This document shows positions 1 to 5,766 of a DNA stretch of 12,968 nt, one piece after another (position 1 is the stretch's first letter; each line of letters begins with the position of its first letter). Location: contig JAEUJR010000541.1 of assembly GCA_016793585.1 (NCBI GenBank), positions 1 to 12,968 of the forward strand. The letters run 5' to 3'. Below the pieces are notes generated by a model. The model was not told the origin of the DNA. It worked only from the letters and a program-made list of their open reading frames with translations, and searched no databases. The position numbers and the translations under genes are program-made. Source of the DNA: Archangium sp. (GTDB lineage: Bacteria > Myxococcota > Myxococcia > Myxococcales > Myxococcaceae).

Positions 1-188
1 AGCGCGTGAAGACGGTGACCGAGATCGTGAAGGAAGGCGACGAGGTCATGGTGAAGGTGATCAGCATCGACGGCAGCGGCAAGATCCGCCTGTCGCGCAA
101 GCAGGCGCTGGCCGATCGCGCTGCCGCGACCGGTGGCACGCCTCCTCCGGCTGACGCTCCCGCCGAGAAGCCGACGACCCAGGCCTGA
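1..188 (+). CDS. pnp: Polynucleotide phosphorylase, C-terminal S1 domain (5' truncated by window edge)
   Basis: Only the last 62 or so codons are visible. The frame is open to the window edge (codon 3-5 is CGC, Arg), so the GTG at 6 is an internal Val, not a start. The visible protein reads as the second half of an S1 RNA-binding fold: a [11 protein letters not shown] strand, then [15 protein letters not shown], followed by a short Ala/Pro-rich tail. The ending I-RLSRK-AL followed by a low-complexity tail is typical of bacterial PNPase, the 3'-to-5' phosphorolytic exoribonuclease whose KH and S1 domains bind RNA. A strong terminator follows 31 bp after the stop. Ribosomal protein S1 or another S1-domain protein remains possible because the catalytic PH domains are outside the window. 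Confidence 0.82.
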   Translation, partial: RVKTVTEIVKEGDEVMVKVISIDGSGKIRLSRKQALADRAAATGGTPPPADAPAEKPTTQA

Positions 189-218
189 TTCAGGTCGAAG
201 TCACCTCGAGCAGTGCAC

Positions 219-260
219 GCGGCCCGCTCCCCCGAAAGGTGGAGTGGGCCGCAGTGTTTT
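219..260 (+). terminator. Intrinsic terminator after pnp with GAAA tetraloop
   Basis: The arms at 219-233 and 238-252 pair over 15 positions, with one G-U wobble and one C/U mismatch, around a GAAA (GNRA-type) tetraloop at 234-237. AGTGTTTT follows at 253-260. This is the clearest Rho-independent terminator in the window. Its T-run directly abuts the ribosome binding site (GGAG, 261-264) of the next gene. Confidence 0.8.
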
Positions 261-272
261 GGAGACGAGCCG

Positions 273-1172
273 ATGAACCGTATCGCCGCGGCGATGGCCA
301 GGATCAAAGCGTGGATGCTCGAGCACGGCGCCGCCGTACTCGTGGAGAACCTCGCGCCGGGCGCCTCGGCGGCCGAGCTTGGCGAAGCAGAACGCCTGCT
401 GGGCATGACGCTCCCCTCCGAACTCGCAGCGCTCTGGTCGGTGCACCACGGCCAGCTCGCCGAGCAGAACGGCTTCGTCGAACACATGGATCTGCTCGGC
501 GCGCAGGCCGCGTTCGCCGAGGCCGACTCGGTGAAGCTGTTCGTCGAGTTCCTGCGCCAGCACCCGAAGGACTGGAAGGCGGCGGGCGTCACCGAGGCCG
601 AGGTGCGCTCCAATCGGTGGATCGCGTTCGCAGGGCGCGGCTACGCGGACCTGCTGGTCATCAGCGCAGAGAGTGGCCGGGTGTTCTGGTGCGGCAAAGA
701 CGCGCCGACGGTGCAGTTGCGGGCTCCCTCGCTCACCGCGTGGCTCGAGCAGTACGCAGCGGCCGTGGCGGCTGACGACTACGAGCTCGACGAGGGCTTC
801 GGCGAGGTGTTCCTGAGCCTGCGCGACCGCGCGCGTGAGGTGGTCGAGGCCGCGAACGAGGCGAAGGCCACCGTGTATGAGGCGTGGCGCCGCGAGACGC
901 CGATCGTCGAGCAGCTGCGTCAGGCGCTCGAGAAGAAGAACGAAGACCTGTGCCGCGACATCGTCGAAGACGCCGCGAAGCGCAGTCAGCTCGGCGAGGC
1001 GGTCGAGTTGCTGTTCTCGAAGTCGCGCGACCCGTCGCTCCTCGCCACGTCACTGCAGTACGTGCTGAGCCAGGTGACGCTCACGAAGCAGCAGTGGGCC
1101 CTGGTGGCCAAAGGCGGCGAAGCGCTTGGGAACAACGCCATTCGCGATCAGGCGCTGGCGCGCGCGCGATAG
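273..1172 (+). CDS. SMI1/KNR4 (SUKH) family protein with helical C-terminal extension
   Basis: A 299-residue cytoplasmic protein with no signal peptide. The ATG at 273 is chosen because GGAG lies 8 nt upstream; the longer in-frame start at 213 would run through the terminator hairpin. Residues about 12-165 look like a SMI1/KNR4 domain: a helix, then LGEAERLLG, then the typical LPSELAALWSVHHGQ segment, an RWIAFAGRGYADLLVI strand pair and a closing helix (LTAWLEQYAAAV). Known SUKH proteins include bacterial immunity proteins against polymorphic toxins and yeast regulators of cell-wall synthesis. Residues about 180-299 are charged and helical and belong to no family I recognise. No toxin gene is adjacent, so an immunity role is not supported by context. 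The gene runs towards the histidine kinase gene with 15 bp between their stop ends. Confidence 0.75.
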   Translation: MNRIAAAMARIKAWMLEHGAAVLVENLAPGASAAELGEAERLLGMTLPSELAALWSVHHGQLAEQNGFVEHMDLLGAQAAFAEADSVKLFVEFLRQHPKDWKAAGVTEAEVRSNRWIAFAGRGYADLLVISAESGRVFWCGKDAPTVQLRAPSLTAWLEQYAAAVAADDYELDEGFGEVFLSLRDRAREVVEAANEAKATVYEAWRRETPIVEQLRQALEKKNEDLCRDIVEDAAKRSQLGEAVELLFSKSRDPSLLATSLQYVLSQVTLTKQQWALVAKGGEALGNNAIRDQALARAR

Positions 1173-1187
1173 CGCTTCCGAGCGTAC

Positions 1188-2378
1188 TCACATCGCTGCG
1201 GCGGTCGTGACGCTCAACGGAATCTCTGCGCGCAGCGCGGTGCCGCCGCCGGGTCGTGGCGCCACCGAGAACGTTCCGCCCAGGCTCTGCACCCGCACGT
1301 CGATGTTCCTCAGGCCCCCGACGCTTCTGCGGGTCGCGTCCGGCGCGATGCCGCGGCCGTCGTCTTCCACCTGAACGCGCAGCGCGCCGTTCAGCGAGAG
1401 GGTGAGCGAGACGTTCTTCGCGTGGCCGTGGTGAATCGCGTTGCGTACGGCCTCCTGGACGATGCGGGCCACGTGCATGCGCACCTCGCCGGGCACGTCG
1501 CCGCGCTCGGAGTCGTCGGCCTTCATCGACACGCGTGCCTCGTCGCCCGCGAGCTCGTTGCATCGTGTTCTGAGATGCGCGAGCAGCTCGGGCCAGGCGA
1601 GCGAGGTGGCGCGCAGCTCCCACACCACGTTGCGCAGCTCGTCGGTTGATTGCGTGATGCGGTGGGTGAGGGCGTCGAAGCTGGCCTGTGCTTCGGGGGT
1701 GGTGGCCGTCGCCCGCAGTGACTGCAGCTGCCAGAACAGGCTCGAGAGCTCGGCGCCCACGCCGTCATGCAGATCGCGCGCGATGCGGGCGCGCTCCTTC
1801 GAGACGGTCAGCGCGGTCACCTGCGCCTGCAGCTCGTCGCGCTGCCGGCGTGTCGCCGAGAGCCGGTTCGAGGTCGCCGACATCACCGCGTAGGCGTACA
1901 GGGTGACGCCAGCGATCGCCGCCACCAGCGCCGCCGACGCCAGGCCCTTCGTCAACGCGAAGTAGGCCACCGCGGGCAGGGGCAGCACGGTGAACAGCAC
2001 GAGGTTGAAGCGGCGCTCCGAGCCCGCCGTGCCGCAGGTGATCACGTGCGCGAAGTGCAGCACCCAGACGGCGCTCGTCGGGTTGCCCGAGGCGCAGATG
2101 GGGATGAGGCAGGTGGCGAGGAAGACGACGGTCTCGCCGCGGTTCAGCACGCGGTAGATCCTCGACCCGTAGCCGTAGCGGCGAAACGCCAGCGCGGTGA
2201 ACGCCGTCCACGCCATGCCCAGCGCTCCCAATGGCAGGCTGAGCCAGGGGCTGTACCCAAGCGCTTCGTGCTCGATGGGGAAGAGGGGCGCGAAGGTGAA
2301 GCAGCCGACGATCAGCAGCAGCCCCGCCGTCGCCAGCGGCTTGCGAATGTGTCGGTGCAGCACGGCATCAGCGTCCAT
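1188..2378 (-). CDS. NarL/DesK-type sensor histidine kinase, multi-pass membrane
   Basis: A 396-residue kinase from the ATG at 2378; a TTG at 2381 would add one residue. A GGGGG Shine-Dalgarno-like run lies just upstream. About six hydrophobic segments occupy residues 16-34, 47-65, 84-97, 103-117, 127-143 and 147-167, with little extracytoplasmic sequence. A short coiled linker follows, then a HisKA_3 dimerisation domain with H-box ERARIARDLHDGVGAEL (phospho-acceptor His204). The HATPase domain has N-box EAVRNAIHHGHA, the G1 motif DDGRGI (339-344) and GGLRNI (354-359). All catalytic motifs look intact. It is the second gene of a minus-strand operon, 28 bp downstream of its response regulator. 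The signal is unknown. Four cysteines lie in or near the membrane segments (27, 91, 96 and 116 counting from the TTG). Confidence 0.92.
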   Translation of the reverse strand: MDADAVLHRHIRKPLATAGLLLIVGCFTFAPLFPIEHEALGYSPWLSLPLGALGMAWTAFTALAFRRYGYGSRIYRVLNRGETVVFLATCLIPICASGNPTSAVWVLHFAHVITCGTAGSERRFNLVLFTVLPLPAVAYFALTKGLASAALVAAIAGVTLYAYAVMSATSNRLSATRRQRDELQAQVTALTVSKERARIARDLHDGVGAELSSLFWQLQSLRATATTPEAQASFDALTHRITQSTDELRNVVWELRATSLAWPELLAHLRTRCNELAGDEARVSMKADDSERGDVPGEVRMHVARIVQEAVRNAIHHGHAKNVSLTLSLNGALRVQVEDDGRGIAPDATRRSVGGLRNIDVRVQSLGGTFSVAPRPGGGTALRAEIPLSVTTAAAM

Positions 2379-2406
2379 CAAACCCCCGAGGGTCGACTTC
2401 GTGCTC

Positions 2407-3051
2407 TCAGCTTCGCGGAGAGTCCAGCAGCCCGTGCGCTGCCGCCCAGTCAGCGGCCTCTTCGCGAGAGTTGACCTCGAGCTTGCGGTAGATGTTCTTC
2501 ACGTGGGTCTGCACCGTGCCCAGGCCGATGCCCAGCTGCGTGCCCGTCTCTGCGTAGCTGGTGCCGAGCGCGAGCAGCTTGAGCACGTCGGCTTCACGGT
2601 CGCTCAGCGCGAAGGCGGCCGGCCTGCGCTTCCGCTGACGAAAACTCTCGACCACCTTGCGGGCGATCGACGGCGTCATCGGCGCTCCGCCGTCACGCGC
2701 TTCAGCGAGCGCGCGCAACAATCGCGGAGGGCTCGTCGTCTTGAGCAGGTAGCCAGTCGCGCCCGATTCGAGGGCGGTGAAGATCGACTCGGCATCGTCG
2801 AACTGCGTGAAGGCGAGCAGCACGGCCTGGGGCCGGCTCCGCTGGAGCAGCCGCAGCAGCTCGTTGCCAGGGCGATCGGGAAGGTGAAGATCGATGAGCG
2901 CGACCTCGAACTCCAGCCCCCGCTCGACCGCGTCGATGGCCTCCGCTGCCGTCGCACACGAGCCCACAATCGACACCTGCTTCGTCGGATTCAGCACATC
3001 ACTCAGCCCACGACGCACCTGGGCATCGTCGTCAACCACGAGCAGCCGCAT
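2407..3051 (-). CDS. NarL/FixJ-family response regulator (REC + LuxR-type HTH)
   Basis: A 214-residue DNA-binding regulator. The ATG at 3051 is preferred over an upstream GTG or ATG because GGGGAG lies 9 nt before it and the receiver domain starts at once with MRLLVVDDDAQVRRG. Receiver residues are intact: the acidic pair at DDD (7-9), phospho-acceptor Asp54 in ALIDLHLPD, Thr82 and Lys104 (YLLKT). The LuxR/GerE HTH spans about 147-206 and includes LSDREADVLKLLALG and the recognition region LGTVQTHVKNIYRKLEV. It is presumably phosphorylated by the kinase encoded next in the operon. Its own upstream region holds a TCCCATG repeat cluster that could be its operator, but LuxR-type sites are usually inverted and that link is a guess. 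Confidence 0.95.
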   Translation of the reverse strand: MRLLVVDDDAQVRRGLSDVLNPTKQVSIVGSCATAAEAIDAVERGLEFEVALIDLHLPDRPGNELLRLLQRSRPQAVLLAFTQFDDAESIFTALESGATGYLLKTTSPPRLLRALAEARDGGAPMTPSIARKVVESFRQRKRRPAAFALSDREADVLKLLALGTSYAETGTQLGIGLGTVQTHVKNIYRKLEVNSREEAADWAAAHGLLDSPRS

Positions 3052-3122
3052 TGTGCTGGTCTCCCCTGCAGTTCCAGACTGCTGAAAGGATTTCACATCG
3101 AACAGTCTTCGACTTCACCCAC

Positions 3123-3226
3123 GGTCGATCGTCAGGACGGTCCCATGTGGTCCCATGTCCGACAGGACCAGCGATCCCATGATGCCGTGCAGTCGCTCCC
3201 ATGTGTCGATCGTCCAGACTCCCATG
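3123..3226. repeat. Five direct TCCCATG heptamers in divergent control region, some in a longer repeat
   Basis: TCCCATG occurs at 3141, 3151, 3175, 3197 and 3220, all in the same orientation, with start-to-start spacings of 10, 24, 22 and 23 bp. Two copies are preceded by a shared GTCGATCGTC (3124-3133 and 3205-3214) followed by a GAC, so part of the array is a longer degenerate repeat of about 23-25 bp. The array sits between the divergently transcribed response-regulator gene (start 3051) and the membrane-protein gene (start 3298). Repeated regulator binding sites or remnants of a small tandem duplication are both possible. No homologous array is visible elsewhere in the window. Confidence 0.6.
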
Positions 3227-3297
3227 GCGGCCCCACGGCCACAGGGCGGTGCACGAACAGATCGATCGATGGCTCAGCTGCGTTGAAGTGAGGGCAC

Positions 3298-4053
3298 GTG
3301 GCGACTGACACCCGACTGGCTCGCGTGAGTGGCATCTTCGGAATCTTCCGAGGCTTCTTCATGCCGTTGGGCCTCTTCGCGTTGGTCGCGGTGGGGGTGC
3401 ATGCGTCGGCCGATCTCGTCGACGACAAGGTGCTCTCGCTGGTCGACTGGCTCGACGCCTGGGCCGATGGGGTGTTGGCGCAGTGGAGCTCGACTGCGGC
3501 GTGGGTCGATCGCATCGGGCCGCTTCAACGCACGGTGATCGCCAGGTTGGTGGCGCTGACCTGGGAGCTGGCGGTCGACGCGCTCGTCGTGCTGCCACAG
3601 CTCGGCTACCAAGAGGCCGACGACCGCGAGGCGAGGTTCAGCTTTCGCAAAGAGACGTGGCGCACCTTGTTCGCGCGGGTCAACCGCCAACCCACGCCGA
3701 TGCGGCTGGTACGCCCCTTGGTGACCGCCGTCTTCGTCGCGGGTGGGGCCTACGCCGTGGCGCGGCTCGTGGAGTCGACGCTCTTCGTCGCGCTGCAGGC
3801 CGACGTGGTGACGCCAGCGGTCGCCGAAGGGCTGGCGCGCGCGCTGGGCGTCGCGGCGATGCTGGTGGTGCTCGCGAGTCACGGCTGGCGCGCGGTGCTG
3901 CGCGCGCTCGAGCACGCCGACGCCGCGTGTGAAGCGCGGGTGAAGCTGGCGAAGTCTGCCTGGCCCGTCGGGCTCTGGGGCTCGGTGCTCTCTTTTCCGC
4001 TGGCGGTCGCGCTGCTGCTCCAGGCGCAGAACCTGCTCGCGTTGGTGCGGTGA
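3298..4053 (+). CDS. Multi-pass membrane protein of unknown function
   Basis: A 251-residue protein from a GTG at 3298, preceded at close range by GAGGG; GTG at 3325 or ATG at 3361 are alternative starts. Hydrophobic segments lie at about 17-37, 82-100, 139-159, 177-194 and 224-248. They are separated by a charged soluble stretch (about 101-135, containing EADDREARFSFRKETW) and by a region around 200-220 that could be a helical hairpin. I do not recognise a family. It heads a compact plus-strand group: the M23 peptidase gene begins 6 bp after its stop. That spacing suggests the membrane protein works in the envelope with the peptidase. Strong G/C bias at third codon positions supports it as a real gene. 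Confidence 0.75.
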   Translation: MATDTRLARVSGIFGIFRGFFMPLGLFALVAVGVHASADLVDDKVLSLVDWLDAWADGVLAQWSSTAAWVDRIGPLQRTVIARLVALTWELAVDALVVLPQLGYQEADDREARFSFRKETWRTLFARVNRQPTPMRLVRPLVTAVFVAGGAYAVARLVESTLFVALQADVVTPAVAEGLARALGVAAMLVVLASHGWRAVLRALEHADAACEARVKLAKSAWPVGLWGSVLSFPLAVALLLQAQNLLALVR

Positions 4054-4059
4054 GCCGCC

Positions 4060-5193
4060 GTGTTCCGCGCGAACCCACGAGGGCTCTTCGACTTTCTCGC
4101 CGCTGCGCTCTGCCTGTGGGCCGCAGCCTGGCACACGCCGGTCGGGGCGTTGGTGCGTGGCGGCGTCGCGAAGGTGTCTGGCAGCAAGTCCGAAGGGCGG
4201 CCGCTGCTCGCGTACTTCAGCGGTGGAGTCTACGACGCTCGTGAGATCGAGATGCCGGTGACGCCGGTGATGCCAGAGCCGCTGCCGTCGGAGGTGCTGG
4301 CCATCGTGCCTCCTGGCACCGCGCTGGGCCGGGGCGCCTTCGCGGTGCTCTCGAGACAACCCGTGTCGGTGCGCGCCTCGGCGGAGCAGCTCGGCCAGCG
4401 CTACCAGCTCGCCAGCCTGCAGACGCCAGACGACGTCGCCACGCTCATCACGCGCGCTCGCGCCGACTTCGTCACCGACGAGGGCGCGGTGCTCGCCCTG
4501 TTCGCGGGGCCCGAGCTGGCCCGTTACGCCGTCTCGCGCGCGCGCGCCGAAGGACGAGCGCCGACGCTCGAGGTGCTCTCGACACAGCTGCCTCCGGGCA
4601 GCACCACGTTCTTCGAGGCCACCTCGCAGGCGCTCATGTTCGGCACCGCATACGGGCTGTCGTGGCCAGTCGCTCCCTCGACGCGTGTGACGTCGCCCTT
4701 TGGCTATCGCAACCACCCCACGCTCGGGCGGCAGCAGCTGCACACCGGCGTCGACCTCTCGGTGCCCGAGGGCACGCAGGTGAAGGTCGTCGCCGACGGC
4801 ATCGTGAAGCGCGCGAGCGAAGACGCGGTGAACGGCAAGGTGATCATCGTCGACCATGGCCGCGGAGTGACGACGGCGTACTGCCACAACTCGCGTCTGC
4901 TGGTGACGACCGGCGAAGCCGTGACGGCGGGGCAGGTGATCTCGGAGTCGGGGAACACCGGTCGCAGCACCGGCCCGCACCTGCACTACCAGCTCGAGCT
5001 GGGCCGCAGACCCGTCGACCCCTTCGTCTTCCGCGGCCACAAGGCCGTCGCTGAGCTGCCGACGGTGCCCACTCCAGCTCCGGCGAACCCGAAGCCCGTC
5101 GTCGCTCCGGGGCCCGGCCCGTCGAAGGCGCTCAAGGCCGCGTTCGACGCCGTGGGGGCGGCTCCGCCCGAAGCGACGGAAGTGCCACCCTGA
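4060..5193 (+). CDS. Membrane-anchored M23 (LytM-type) metallopeptidase
   Basis: A 377-residue protein from a GTG at 4060; GGTGAG overlaps the end of the preceding gene and serves as a plausible ribosome binding site. An N-terminal hydrophobic segment (about 9-30) is a signal anchor or uncleaved signal. Residues about 45-195 are an unassigned extracytoplasmic region. The M23 domain spans about 200-328, with the typical entry SPFGYRNHP and zinc/catalytic residues His228 and Asp232 (LHTGVD), His276 (AYCHNS) and His307/His309 (GPHLHY). All core residues are present, so it is likely an active peptidoglycan endopeptidase rather than an EnvC-like degenerate activator. The tail (330-377) is Pro/Ala-rich and disordered. 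It is co-transcribed with the upstream membrane protein and the dUTPase gene 8 bp downstream. Confidence 0.9.
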   Translation: MFRANPRGLFDFLAAALCLWAAAWHTPVGALVRGGVAKVSGSKSEGRPLLAYFSGGVYDAREIEMPVTPVMPEPLPSEVLAIVPPGTALGRGAFAVLSRQPVSVRASAEQLGQRYQLASLQTPDDVATLITRARADFVTDEGAVLALFAGPELARYAVSRARAEGRAPTLEVLSTQLPPGSTTFFEATSQALMFGTAYGLSWPVAPSTRVTSPFGYRNHPTLGRQQLHTGVDLSVPEGTQVKVVADGIVKRASEDAVNGKVIIVDHGRGVTTAYCHNSRLLVTTGEAVTAGQVISESGNTGRSTGPHLHYQLELGRRPVDPFVFRGHKAVAELPTVPTPAPANPKPVVAPGPGPSKALKAAFDAVGAAPPEATEVPP

Positions 5194-5201
5194 GTCGTGC
5201 T

Positions 5202-5684
5202 ATGGCGCCCGCGATGAACACCGTCTCCGTTCAGGTTCGCCGCGTTCGCCCAAACCCCGATCTCGAGCTGCCGAAGTACCAGTCCGAGCTCGCCGCCGGG
5301 CTCGACCTGCGCGCCGACCTCGACGCGCCGCTCGCACTGAAGCCGCTCGAACGAACGCTGGTGCCGACGGGGCTGGCGCTGGCGATTCCGGCGGGCTTCG
5401 AGGGGCAGGTTCGGCCGCGCAGTGGGCTCGCCGCGAAGCAGGGGCTCACGGTGTTGAACGCGCCTGGCACCATCGACGCCGACTATCGCGGCGAGGTGAA
5501 GGTGCTGCTGGTGAACCTCTCGTCTGAGCCCGTCACCCTGCAGCGCGGAGACCGCATCGCCCAGTTGGTGGTGGCTGCCGTCACCCGCGCCACCCTCGTC
5601 GAGGTGCCAGAATTGTCCGAGACTGCGAGAGGATCCGCAGGGTTTGGGTCGACCGGGGTGGCGGGGAACCCTGACCGTTGCTGA
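5202..5684 (+). CDS. dut: dUTP pyrophosphatase (dUTPase)
   Basis: A 160-residue homotrimeric-type dUTPase. It hydrolyses dUTP to dUMP and PPi, keeping uracil out of DNA and supplying dUMP for thymidylate synthesis. All five family motifs are visible: [10 protein letters not shown] (31-39), II RPRSGLA (71-77), [14 protein letters not shown] (89-99, with the catalytic Asp), [12 protein letters not shown] (115-124) and [11 protein letters not shown] (143-152). The length is normal for the family. Neither the ATG at 5202 nor the ATG at 5214 has a good Shine-Dalgarno sequence. Both lie just after the M23 stop, so translational coupling is likely; a start at 5214 would give the more usual N-terminus. 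The gene is the last member of the 3298-5684 group. Confidence 0.95.
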   Translation: MAPAMNTVSVQVRRVRPNPDLELPKYQSELAAGLDLRADLDAPLALKPLERTLVPTGLALAIPAGFEGQVRPRSGLAAKQGLTVLNAPGTIDADYRGEVKVLLVNLSSEPVTLQRGDRIAQLVVAAVTRATLVEVPELSETARGSAGFGSTGVAGNPDRC

Positions 5685-5706
5685 AGCGTCACTTCTCAGG
5701 TAAAAA
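5678..5706 (+). promoter_or_regulatory. Possible sigma-70-like promoter before the kinase gene
   Basis: TTGCTG (5678-5683), a 17-bp spacer and TAAAAA (5701-5706) lie in the 82-bp gap between dut and the kinase gene. This is one of the few A/T-rich spots in the window. The -35 matches the consensus only at TTG, so support is weak. The downstream gene does have a clear AGGAG at 5754-5758, 8 nt before its GTG. Confidence 0.3.
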
Positions 5707-5766
5707 GCCAGTCTGATTCGTGTGTTACGGGGGCTCTGACGCTCCCGGGTTCCAGGAGCCTCACGA

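Noticed and set aside
273..1172. SUKH protein as immunity partner of a local toxin or antiphage system
   Set aside because: No toxin, secretion or nuclease gene is adjacent; pnp and a two-component pair give no support.
3052..3096. Upstream start for the response regulator adding 15 residues
   Set aside because: The added residues precede the normal receiver start, and a good GGGGAG site lies 9 nt before the ATG at 3051.
3123..3226. TCCCATG cluster as a CRISPR array
   Set aside because: Repeats are only 7 bp (longer match in two copies), spacings of 10-24 bp are too short and irregular, and no cas gene is present.
2197..3291. Plus-strand open frame of 364 codons across the response-regulator gene and the repeat array
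   Set aside because: Runs antisense to intact REC and HTH domains and has no family signal.
3274..5040. Minus-strand open frame of 588 codons opposite the membrane protein and M23 genes
   Set aside because: Arg/His-rich composition typical of a GC-rich antisense shadow; the plus strand encodes a clear M23 domain and normal third-position bias.
5730..5752. GGGGGCTCTGACGCTCCC as a dut terminator
   Set aside because: Pairing is short and interrupted, and no T-run follows.
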